A stretch of DNA of 9,257 bases from Maribacter sp. (lineage in GTDB: Bacteria > Bacteroidota > Bacteroidia > Flavobacteriales > Flavobacteriaceae). Made by a program: the position numbers and the translations under genes. The notes under the pieces are model-generated. The model saw nothing but the letters and a program-made list of their open reading frames with translations. It did not search any database and had not been told where the DNA came from. The first letter of the stretch is position 1. Each line of letters starts with the position of its first letter. Location: contig QILY01000116.1 in the NCBI GenBank assembly GCA_003232155.1, forward strand, positions 1 through 9,257, written 5' to 3'. This document shows, piece after piece, positions 1 to 6,235 of the stretch.

Positions 1-167
1 CGCAACATCATAACTCCTACCAAGTGCCCTATATGTAAAGAGTCTGCTGTAGGATCAATACCTAAATATGCAGATTGCATACCACTCAACAAATGTTCTT
101 CAGTACCCGGCATTGCATCATGCAACATTCCTCGCCATTTCAATTCCGCTACAAAATTTGAAGCCAT
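1..167 (-). CDS. tyrS: Tyrosyl-tRNA synthetase, N-terminal part (cut by window edge)
   Basis: This is the first 55 codons of a class I aminoacyl-tRNA synthetase that charges tRNA-Tyr in the cytoplasm. The translated start, MASNFVAELKWRGMLHDAMP, is the typical N-terminus of bacterial TyrRS in Bacteroidota. Further in, residues 34-51 (AYLGIDPTADSLHIGHLV) contain the substrate-binding YxGxDPTA segment and the HIGH ATP-binding signature (HIGH at residues 45-48). The ATG at 167-165 is chosen because it puts these motifs at the usual distance from the start, and a -7 promoter element lies about 28 bp upstream. The KMSKS loop and the C-terminal tRNA-binding domain lie outside the window. It is transcribed away from the SDR gene at 272. 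The frame is open throughout with no sign of damage. Confidence 0.95.
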   Translation of the reverse strand, partial: MASNFVAELKWRGMLHDAMPGTEEHLLSGMQSAYLGIDPTADSLHIGHLVGVMML

Positions 168-194
168 TCTATTTTTGTTTTAAAATGTATGCTG

Positions 195-202
195 CAAATA
201 TA
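195..202 (-). promoter_or_regulatory. Putative -7 promoter element for tyrS
   Basis: The minus strand reads TATATTTG, a match to the Bacteroidota sigma-70 -7 consensus TAnnTTTG. Transcription would start near 190, leaving an untranslated leader of about 20-25 nt before the ATG at 167. No TTG (-33) element is visible at the usual 17-23 bp spacing, so the call rests on the -7 match and its placement. Confidence 0.5.
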
Positions 203-259
203 AAAGGAAATTTATCGCTTTTTAGCTCTTTATGAAAGGAAATTATTCAAGTTATTCCC

Positions 260-267
260 TAACTTTG
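260..267 (+). promoter_or_regulatory. Putative -7 promoter element for the SDR gene
   Basis: The sequence TAACTTTG matches the Bacteroidota -7 consensus TAnnTTTG and ends only 4 bases before the ATG at 272. In this promoter class transcription begins a few bases after the final G, so the start would fall at or next to the ATG, implying a leaderless or nearly leaderless mRNA. No TTG is present at the normal -33 distance. Confidence 0.45.
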
Positions 268-271
268 ATAT

Positions 272-1288
272 ATGGTTTTAGTTACAGGAGGTACAGGATT
301 AGTAGGTGCTCATCTCTTGCTGCATTTGGTTCAAAAAAATATTCCCATCAAAGCCATCCATAGAAAAAAAAGTGATTTAAAACGCGTTGAAAAAGTCTTT
401 GGGTACTATACTCAAAATGCAACGGCCCTATTTCAAAAAATAGATTGGATCGAGACTGACCTCTACGACATACCTTCTCTAGAAACTGCTTTTGAAAACG
501 TCGATTATGTATATCATGCTGCCGCTTTTATTTCTTTTGACCCCAATGATTACCAAAGCCTTTTAAAAATAAACACAGAAGGAACAACGAATATTGTCAA
601 CTTGTGCATTGCCCATAGTATCAAAAAATTGTGCTACGTAAGTACTATTGGAGCTATTGGAAAAAGTTTGAACGGACAAATTGCTTCTGAAGAAAATGAA
701 TGGGATTCTCAGGATGTCAATGTGTATGCTCTATCAAAATATGCTGCGGAGATGGAAGTATGGAGGGCATCACAAGAAGGCTTACCTGTTGCTATAGTAA
801 ACCCAGGAGTTATTATAGGCCCTGGTTTTTGGGGTAGCGGTAGCGGAACATTCTTTACTACTGCAAATAAAGGATACAAATATTATCCGCCCGGCGGCAC
901 AGGTTTTATAGCCGTAAACGATGTTGTGCGAATGCTAGTACAGTTAATGGATTCACACATAAAAAATGAACGCTTTATTGCTGTTTCAGAAAATCTCACT
1001 TTTCATGAAATCTTAGCTCTCATTGCACCAAGATTGGGAAAGCCCATACCCGCTAAAAAATTGAAATTTTGGCAATTAGAGATAGGAAGAATAGGTGACC
1101 AATTAATAAATTTATTTACTAAAAGAGGGCGGAGCATCACCAAAAATTCAATTCAGTCACTAAAGCAACGTGAAATCTATGACAATCGAAAGATAAAAAA
1201 TGAACTGAATTTTCAATTTGAGCCTATAGAAGATAGTATCAAATTAACTTGCGAAAAATTTATTCAAGAGAATCATTCCCCTTTTTAA
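272..1288 (+). CDS. NAD(P)-dependent epimerase/reductase, extended SDR family
   Basis: A 338-residue cytoplasmic Rossmann-fold oxidoreductase of the extended short-chain dehydrogenase/reductase family, resembling the dihydroflavonol-4-reductase/3-beta-HSD/nucleoside-sugar epimerase group. The nucleotide-binding glycine motif TGGTGLVG sits at residues 5-12, right after the start, which makes the ATG at 272 the natural choice. The catalytic serine region is YVSTIGA (S124), and the catalytic YxxxK is YALSK (Y152, K156). NPGVIIGPG at 177-185 is the usual substrate-domain entry motif of this group. The substrate cannot be read from the sequence; candidates are a nucleotide sugar, a sterol/hopanoid-like compound or another secondary alcohol/ketone. 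It stands alone on the plus strand, divergent from tyrS and convergent with the DUF4296 gene, whose 3' end it overlaps by 29 bp. It appears intact. Confidence 0.88.
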   Translation: MVLVTGGTGLVGAHLLLHLVQKNIPIKAIHRKKSDLKRVEKVFGYYTQNATALFQKIDWIETDLYDIPSLETAFENVDYVYHAAAFISFDPNDYQSLLKINTEGTTNIVNLCIAHSIKKLCYVSTIGAIGKSLNGQIASEENEWDSQDVNVYALSKYAAEMEVWRASQEGLPVAIVNPGVIIGPGFWGSGSGTFFTTANKGYKYYPPGGTGFIAVNDVVRMLVQLMDSHIKNERFIAVSENLTFHEILALIAPRLGKPIPAKKLKFWQLEIGRIGDQLINLFTKRGRSITKNSIQSLKQREIYDNRKIKNELNFQFEPIEDSIKLTCEKFIQENHSPF

Positions 1289-1700
1289 TAGCACTTTTAG
1301 GTTTCTTTTTAATTACTCCACGCTTAGCTTTTCGCTCTATTGTTTTTAGACTGTCAATTGATTTTTTCGCACCCTTCATACGCTTATTTTCACTTTTTAA
1401 TCTCTCATTAACAGCTGTATAAATATTCTCATATTCCTTAGGTAATGATGCATAATACCTATTACTTTCTACAAACTGAATACTATCTATTTTATATTTT
1501 GAAAAAAGAAACTGCATAGGTTCAATATCATTATTTCTTAAAATAATTGAATTGGTACTTTTCGCAGCATTCAAAATAGCTAAGTCATACAATATATTAG
1601 TTATTTTTTCTTTTGAAATCAAATTATCAGGCTCATCTATAAGCTTTTGTACGCAAGAGCACAAAAAAACAAAGCACAATAGTATACACAGATTTTTCAT
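1260..1700 (-). CDS. DUF4296 family lipoprotein
   Basis: A 146-residue predicted lipoprotein of the DUF4296 family, a Bacteroidota-restricted family of unknown function. The N-terminus is a short hydrophobic signal peptide (residues about 3-15) ending in a lipobox L-C-S-C with the acylated cysteine at C16, so the mature protein should be anchored to a membrane facing the periplasm. Residues about 24-60 (EPDNLISKEKITNILYDLAI and onward) are the conserved DUF4296 core: a helix beginning after a proline, followed by the LYDLAILNAAKS stretch. The C-terminal third, from about residue 104, is very lysine-rich and probably disordered or helical. It is the last gene of the GT2-pyrC-DUF4296 operon and starts 2 bp after the pyrC stop, which suggests translational coupling. 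The family assignment is from recognition of the sequence pattern and neighbourhood; the function is unknown. Confidence 0.82.
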   Translation of the reverse strand: MKNLCILLCFVFLCSCVQKLIDEPDNLISKEKITNILYDLAILNAAKSTNSIILRNNDIEPMQFLFSKYKIDSIQFVESNRYYASLPKEYENIYTAVNERLKSENKRMKGAKKSIDSLKTIERKAKRGVIKKKPKSAIKKGNDSLE

Positions 1701-1702
1701 AG

Positions 1703-3037
1703 CTACCTATCAAAAGTTAATCGCATGGCTTTTTTTTCTGTAGAGAAGTTTCCATTTTCATACCCTAAATGTCCATTTATAAAAGTATGTGATATTTTTG
1801 ACCTAAAAGTGTAGTCGTCAAAAGGAGACCAACCACATTTATATGCATTTGTATCAGCACCGGCTTTCCAAGTATTATTCAAGTCGACCAGTACAAGATC
1901 TGCATAAAAGCCTTCTTTTATATAGCCTCGTTTTTCAATCTGAAATAATTTTGCAGGGTTATGACACATCTTTTCAACAATCTTCTCTAATGAAATAATG
2001 CCTTCATGATATTTTTCTAACATAGCGGGCAATGCATGTTGTACCAATGGTCCGCCAGATGGTGCTTTCGTATACACATTATCTTTTTCACTTAAAAGGT
2101 GCGGCGCATGGTCAGTAGCAATTACATCAATACGATCATCTAACAGAGCTTTCCATAACGCTGCTCTATCATCAGTAGTTTTTACTGCAGGGTTCCATTT
2201 TATCAAAGCGCCTTTCGTATCATAATCGGCATCTGAAAACCATAGATGGTGAATACATACTTCTGCCGTTATTTTTTTCTCTTCGAGCGGAATATCATTT
2301 CTGAATAGATCCATTTCTTTTCCAGTAGACAAATGAAAAACATGCAACCTTGCGCCAGTAACCTTTGCCAAAGCTATCGCTTTGGACGAAGATAAATAAC
2401 AGGCTTCTTCACTACGAATTAAATGATGGTATTTTATAGGAATATCATCACCGTATTGGTCTTTATATTTTGCCAAATTTCGTTTTATGGTCTCTTCGTC
2501 TTCACAATGGACAGAAATTACCATTTCGGTATTTCTGAATATTTTTTCAATGACTACCTCATCATCTACCAACATATTTCCGGTAGAAGATCCTAAAAAC
2601 AATTTTACCCCTGAACAGGCATTTTTATCCAAACGTTTCAGTTCTTCTAAATTGTCATTTGTCCCGCCGAACAAAAAGGAGTAATTAGCATAAGAAGAGG
2701 CCTTGCCCATAAGAAATTTTTCTTCTAGTTTTTCTATGGTAGTCGTTTGCGGGTTCGTATTCGGTTGCTCCATATACGTAGTGATACCACCCGCCAATGC
2801 CGCTCTACTTTCAGAAGCAATATCTCCCTTATGTAATAAGCCCGGTTCTCTAAAATGTACTTGATCGTCAATTATGCCCGGCAATAAATATTTGCCAGCA
2901 GCATCAATGATTTTAGCATCAACATCGGTTATATCTTTACCAATTCTCTGAATACGGTCGTCTTGAAGCAAAACATCACTTTCAAAAATGTTGTTTTCAT
3001 TGACCAATTTGGCGTTTTTTATCAATAGTTTTCCCAT
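1703..3037 (-). CDS. pyrC: Dihydroorotase (Bacteroidota type, class I-like)
   Basis: A 444-residue amidohydrolase-superfamily enzyme expected to interconvert N-carbamoyl-L-aspartate and L-dihydroorotate, the third step of de novo pyrimidine synthesis, in the cytoplasm. Visible signatures are the opening beta-sandwich segment (residues 1-50), PGIIDDQVHFREPG at 53-66, the substrate/threonine region MEQPNTNP at 89-96, the probable carboxylated lysine in GVKLFLGSS (K145), metal-ligand histidines H177 (VHCED) and H235 (VFHLS), and the catalytic aspartate D309 in ATDHAPH. The length fits class I dihydroorotases. The oddity is that the usual H-x-H of strand 1 is Q59-V-H61, so one canonical metal ligand is missing; as I recall, this QVH form is common to Bacteroidota orthologues. 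It lies in a tight operon between the GT2 and DUF4296 genes. Hydantoinase or allantoinase is less likely because of the REPG and QPNTNP motifs. Confidence 0.9.
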   Translation of the reverse strand: MGKLLIKNAKLVNENNIFESDVLLQDDRIQRIGKDITDVDAKIIDAAGKYLLPGIIDDQVHFREPGLLHKGDIASESRAALAGGITTYMEQPNTNPQTTTIEKLEEKFLMGKASSYANYSFLFGGTNDNLEELKRLDKNACSGVKLFLGSSTGNMLVDDEVVIEKIFRNTEMVISVHCEDEETIKRNLAKYKDQYGDDIPIKYHHLIRSEEACYLSSSKAIALAKVTGARLHVFHLSTGKEMDLFRNDIPLEEKKITAEVCIHHLWFSDADYDTKGALIKWNPAVKTTDDRAALWKALLDDRIDVIATDHAPHLLSEKDNVYTKAPSGGPLVQHALPAMLEKYHEGIISLEKIVEKMCHNPAKLFQIEKRGYIKEGFYADLVLVDLNNTWKAGADTNAYKCGWSPFDDYTFRSKISHTFINGHLGYENGNFSTEKKAMRLTFDR

Positions 3038-3039
3038 AC

Positions 3040-3768
3040 CTAAAATGCATTTTTTCCGAACATACTTCTCAACTTCATTTTTATAACCCCAAAAATAGCT
3101 TCATTAATAATAGAAGAACTCATTTTAGATTTTCCTTTTACACGGTCTCTAAAAACTATGGATATTTCTTCTATTTTATAATTTTTGAGATACGCCCTAA
3201 ACTTCATTTCTACCTGAAAGGCATAGCCCACAAACCGTATTGAATCTAAGTTCACATTCTCTAAAACATAACGTTTATAACATATAAAGCCCGCTGTGGG
3301 GTCATGAACACGCATACCCGTTATCATTTTTACATAAAATGAGGCGCCGTATGACAACAAAACCCTGTACAAAGGCCAATCGACCACATTCACCCCTTTT
3401 TTGTAGCGTGAACCTATTGCTACGTCAGCACCATTTTTACAGATTTTATACAACCTTTCCAAATCTGGCGGACTGTGTGAAAAATCGGCATCCATTTCAA
3501 AAATGTAGTCATACTTTTTTGCAATCGCCCATTTGAAACCGTGAATATATGCCGTACCCAATCCTGATTTTTCTTTTCTAACTTCTAAAAACAACCTATC
3601 GGCGAATTTAGTTTGCATTTTTTCTACAAAACTTGAAGTACCATCTGGTGAGTTGTCATCAACAATAAGTACATGAAAACTAGTTTTCAGTGCAAAGACC
3701 GCTTCTATGATATCCTCAATGTTCTCAATCTCGTTATAAGTAGGAATGATGACTAAGCCGTCAGACAT
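3040..3768 (-). CDS. Polyprenol-monophosphomannose synthase-like glycosyltransferase (GT2)
   Basis: A 242-residue soluble or membrane-associated GT2 glycosyltransferase of the dolichol-phosphate mannose synthase (DPM1) type, predicted to transfer mannose from GDP-mannose to a polyprenyl phosphate on the inner face of the cytoplasmic membrane. Motifs in order are VIIPTYNEIENI (residues 6-17), VDDNSPDGT (36-44, nucleotide binding), the metal-binding DAD at 93-95 in EMDADFSHSPPDL, GSRY at 119-122, RVHDPTAGF at 153-161, GYAFQVEM at 181-188 and FRDRVKGKSKMS at 206-217. There is no C-terminal transmembrane domain, as in the single-domain DPM1 subgroup. It is the first gene of the GT2-pyrC-DUF4296 operon, with its stop 2 bp before the pyrC ATG, and is divergent from the GT39 gene at 3901. 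The sugar specificity is inferred from family membership, not proven. Confidence 0.87.
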   Translation of the reverse strand: MSDGLVIIPTYNEIENIEDIIEAVFALKTSFHVLIVDDNSPDGTSSFVEKMQTKFADRLFLEVRKEKSGLGTAYIHGFKWAIAKKYDYIFEMDADFSHSPPDLERLYKICKNGADVAIGSRYKKGVNVVDWPLYRVLLSYGASFYVKMITGMRVHDPTAGFICYKRYVLENVNLDSIRFVGYAFQVEMKFRAYLKNYKIEEISIVFRDRVKGKSKMSSSIINEAIFGVIKMKLRSMFGKNAF

Positions 3769-3787
3769 ATATTTAGTTCGATTTTGA

Positions 3788-3795
3788 CAAAAATA
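3788..3795 (-). promoter_or_regulatory. Putative -7 promoter element for the GT2-pyrC-DUF4296 operon
   Basis: The minus strand reads TATTTTTG, matching TAnnTTTG. Transcription would start near 3783, giving a leader of roughly 15 nt before the ATG at 3768. It overlaps a small inverted repeat (TTTTG-A-CAAAA at 3782-3792). No TTG is seen at the usual -33 distance. Confidence 0.5.
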
Positions 3796-3872
3796 GTGTT
3801 TTAATAGCTGCTGAAAAATGACATTTTGTGATTTATGATTTTTTTATATCGATGCATAACCTATAGAATTTG

Positions 3873-3880
3873 TAATTTTG
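3873..3880 (+). promoter_or_regulatory. Putative -7 promoter element for the GT39-DUF4271-hemD operon
   Basis: The sequence TAATTTTG matches the Bacteroidota -7 consensus and lies 20 bp before the ATG at 3901, so the leader would be about 16 nt. The 132-bp divergent gap (3769-3900) thus carries one outward-facing -7 element per strand. No TTG is seen at the usual -33 distance, and the leader has no Shine-Dalgarno-like purine run. Confidence 0.5.
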
Positions 3881-3900
3881 ACACTAATTAAATTTTTCAA

Positions 3901-5568
3901 ATGCTTCAGAAACTGCCAAGACTTTTTTTATACCTCTTAGGCGCCCTTTTGGCCATCAATCTTCTTCAAGCCCATTTTACAGAACTCATTTTTGATGAAG
4001 CTTACTATTGGTACTATGCCCAAAAGATGGATTGGGGGTATTTTGACCACCCCCCTATGGTAGCTTGGATGATCAAGCTCAGTAGTTTCTTTTTTGATGG
4101 GGAATTAGGGGTACGGTTCATGAGCTGCCTATTATCAGTGACAATGCTTATTGTATTATGGGACCTTGTTGACAACCCAAAGAAAAAAGATTATGTTGTG
4201 CACTTTTTTGTAGTTGTTTTTTCAATGACACTCATAAATGCATATGGATTTTTTACGCTTCCCGATACACCCTTACTATTCTTCACAGTACTTTTCTTAT
4301 GGGTTTACAAAAAATTTATCGCCAATCCGTCACTATGGCCTGCAATATTAATGGGTATTATAATGGCAGCTTTAATGTACAGCAAGTACCATGCGGTATT
4401 GGTCATTCTATTTGTACTCCTATCAAATCTAAAACTGCTCACAAATAAATTCGCATGGGTTGCTGTATGTATTGCTTTACTATGCTATACACCTCACTTT
4501 TTCTGGCTGTATGAACACGATTTTGTTTCGATAAAATATCACCTTTTTGAACGCCCTAACCAAGCTTATAATTTTAATAAATTCACCCTAGGTTTCTTTT
4601 TGAACCTAATTGCCATTTTTGGTTTGACTTTTCCTTTGGTCTATTGGATTTTATTTAAGACCAAATCTTTTGACAAATTCACAAAAGCCCTTTTATTTCT
4701 TACCTATGGTATTGTCATTTTCTTCTTTATATCAAGTTTTAGCAAACGAGTTCAAACCCAATGGGTCATTATCATTTGTATTCCTTTGGCCATTATCGTG
4801 TTCAACTATATTATAGAGAATAAAGCCCTAAGAAAATGGGTCTATACCCTAGGTATTATAAATATAATACTACTCTCATATGCCCGATTAGGATTGATAC
4901 ATAAGCCTTTAATACCCCTTTTTTATGAAACCCATGGAAACAAAGAATGGGCAGATTTAATACAATCTGAAGCTGGTAACATGCCTGTAGTCTTTGAAAA
5001 TTCATATCGCAAAGCCCCTATGTATGCTTTTTATTCAGGAAACACTACCTTTTCATTAAACAATATACATTACAGGCAAAACCAATATACAATTGACGAT
5101 TCTGAACTTAAGGTACAGCACAAAAAAATCTTATATGTTTCTAGGTTCATTCCTGAAAGAAATATCATTTTCAAAAGAATCAACGGCAGTGAATCTTACG
5201 GAAAATATATTACTGATTTTGAGTCGTTTCGTAAATTGAGGTGCTCTATAGATGCTAAGTCTATTCCGTTTAATACCGATCAAGACCATTTGCTAAAAGT
5301 TTACAACCCTTATAATGTTGATGTTGACCTAAAAAAAATCAAGTTTGGGGCAGTCTATCTAAATGATTATAAGCAGTATGGCGAAACAAAACCAATGTCG
5401 TTAACAGCTGTCGATTCAACACTTTCGACTTTAAAGTCAAAAGATACAACGTATTTCAACTTTCGACTTCCGAAAACAACAATCGAAAACCCAGGGTATT
5501 TTAAAATAAGTATTTCTGAAAATGGTTTGCCTTTCGCAATTAATAGTTCAAGCATTAAATTTGACTAA
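3901..5568 (+). CDS. GT39 (ArnT/PMT-like) membrane glycosyltransferase
   Basis: A 555-residue integral membrane glycosyltransferase of the GT39/PMT_2 group, which uses polyprenyl-phosphate-linked sugars as donor and glycosylates lipids or proteins on the periplasmic side. Right after the first membrane helix (about 7-24) comes the first periplasmic loop with the catalytic acidic motif FDEAYYW (D32, E33), followed by GYFDHPP at 46-52, the classic signature of the bacterial ArnT-like branch. PDTP at 121-124 and YSKYHA at 160-165 are further family motifs. About ten hydrophobic helices extend to around residue 330; the remaining 225 residues are a soluble C-terminal domain, probably periplasmic. 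It is the first gene of a plus-strand operon, and its TAA shares one base with the ATG of the DUF4271 gene. The acceptor (lipid A, protein O-glycan or other glycan) cannot be told from sequence. Confidence 0.87.
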   Translation: MLQKLPRLFLYLLGALLAINLLQAHFTELIFDEAYYWYYAQKMDWGYFDHPPMVAWMIKLSSFFFDGELGVRFMSCLLSVTMLIVLWDLVDNPKKKDYVVHFFVVVFSMTLINAYGFFTLPDTPLLFFTVLFLWVYKKFIANPSLWPAILMGIIMAALMYSKYHAVLVILFVLLSNLKLLTNKFAWVAVCIALLCYTPHFFWLYEHDFVSIKYHLFERPNQAYNFNKFTLGFFLNLIAIFGLTFPLVYWILFKTKSFDKFTKALLFLTYGIVIFFFISSFSKRVQTQWVIIICIPLAIIVFNYIIENKALRKWVYTLGIINIILLSYARLGLIHKPLIPLFYETHGNKEWADLIQSEAGNMPVVFENSYRKAPMYAFYSGNTTFSLNNIHYRQNQYTIDDSELKVQHKKILYVSRFIPERNIIFKRINGSESYGKYITDFESFRKLRCSIDAKSIPFNTDQDHLLKVYNPYNVDVDLKKIKFGAVYLNDYKQYGETKPMSLTAVDSTLSTLKSKDTTYFNFRLPKTTIENPGYFKISISENGLPFAINSSSIKFD

Positions 5569-6230
5569 TGGAACCTATTCTAAGAAATATTGACTCTATC
5601 GATTGGATTACCATAGTTATCATAATAAGTCTTCTACTAATGGTAGCCGCTAAAAGCGTTTTTTATACCCGTTTTCTAAATTTTATTATTCTACCCTTCA
5701 ACAACAAGTACATTTTTATGTACAACAAGAAAGAAAAATTGATGAATTGGTTTCATGTGTTTTTTACAGTTTTTCAAGTTATTAATTTTTCGCTTTTTAT
5801 ATTTCTGGCCATAAAAATACTGATTGGCCCAAAAGGCGGTAGTACTATGGATCCCTATTTATATCCTGTAATAATGAGGTTCTTAGTATTATTTCTGGTA
5901 CTTAAAGTATTCTTGCAATTAGGCAATGGGTTTATTTTCAGTTCGAATAAGACTATTGGTCAGCTTATTTTCAAGAAATTATCATATCTAAACTACAGTT
6001 CGATTATTATGTTTCTTGCCAATGTAATCTTGACTTATACTTTAAAAGACTCAAAAACTGTGGTTTACGTAACCTTTTTGCTGATTCTACTCATAAACGG
6101 AATAGGTTTGGCCACCATGTTGAGGAATCATCAAAAATTCATTACCGAAAATTTCTTCTATTTTATTTTGTACCTTTGCGCTCTCGAAATCGCACCCCTT
6201 GTGATTATTGGAAGTTATCTAAACGATTGA
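5568..6230 (+). CDS. DUF4271 family membrane protein
   Basis: A 220-residue integral membrane protein of the DUF4271 family, found in Bacteroidota and without a known function. I count about six transmembrane helices at roughly residues 13-29, 63-86, 100-120, 142-159, 164-184 and 195-215. Between the first two helices is the conserved-looking loop with FNNKYIFMYNKKEKLMNWFH (44-63), and the C-terminus ends in a FYFILYLCALEIAPL stretch typical of the family. The ATG overlaps the TAA of the GT39 gene by one base, indicating translational coupling, and the hemD-like gene starts 5 bp after its stop. The adjacency to a HemD-family gene is a recurrent arrangement in Flavobacteriia as far as I recall, so the two products may act together, but this is inference. 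No enzymatic motif is visible. Confidence 0.83.
   Translation: MEPILRNIDSIDWITIVIIISLLLMVAAKSVFYTRFLNFIILPFNNKYIFMYNKKEKLMNWFHVFFTVFQVINFSLFIFLAIKILIGPKGGSTMDPYLYPVIMRFLVLFLVLKVFLQLGNGFIFSSNKTIGQLIFKKLSYLNYSSIIMFLANVILTYTLKDSKTVVYVTFLLILLINGIGLATMLRNHQKFITENFFYFILYLCALEIAPLVIIGSYLND
6171..6178 (+). promoter_or_regulatory. Candidate internal -7 promoter element for the hemD-like gene
   Basis: The sequence TACCTTTG, a full match to TAnnTTTG, lies inside the 3' end of the DUF4271 gene, 57 bp before the hemD-like ATG at 6236. It could supply extra transcription of the last gene of the operon. It also encodes part of the LYLCALE stretch of DUF4271, so the match may be due to coding constraint. 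No -33 TTG is seen at normal spacing. Confidence 0.3.
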
Positions 6231-6235
6231 AACTT

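Noticed and set aside
1552..1743. Plus-strand open frame antisense to the DUF4296 lipoprotein and the pyrC 3' end
   Set aside because: It spans an operon junction on the other strand, has no family signature, and is explained by AT-rich antisense reading.
2487..2684. Plus-strand open frame inside dihydroorotase
   Set aside because: It is antisense to a strongly supported enzyme gene, has low-complexity serine-rich translation and no recognisable domain.
1703..3037. Reading the Q-V-H motif as evidence that the dihydroorotase is a pseudoenzyme or a hydantoinase
   Set aside because: The lysine, the two later histidines, the catalytic aspartate and the REPG and QPNTNP substrate motifs are all intact, which fits an active dihydroorotase better.
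3782..3792. Small near-palindrome TTTTG-A-CAAAA as a possible operator at the GT2 promoter
   Set aside because: Five-base arms of A/T-rich sequence are expected by chance here, and half of it is the -7 element itself.
3848..3857. Overlapping palindromes ATCGAT and ATGCAT in the divergent promoter gap
   Set aside because: Six-base palindromes of this composition are common; there is no repeat elsewhere in the gap to suggest a binding-site array.
6176..6235. Upstream TTG start extending the HemD-like protein by 20 residues
   Set aside because: The extension (basic, non-family-like) would overlap the DUF4271 gene by over 50 bp, while the ATG at 6236 puts the ILVSQPEP strand at the normal N-terminal position.
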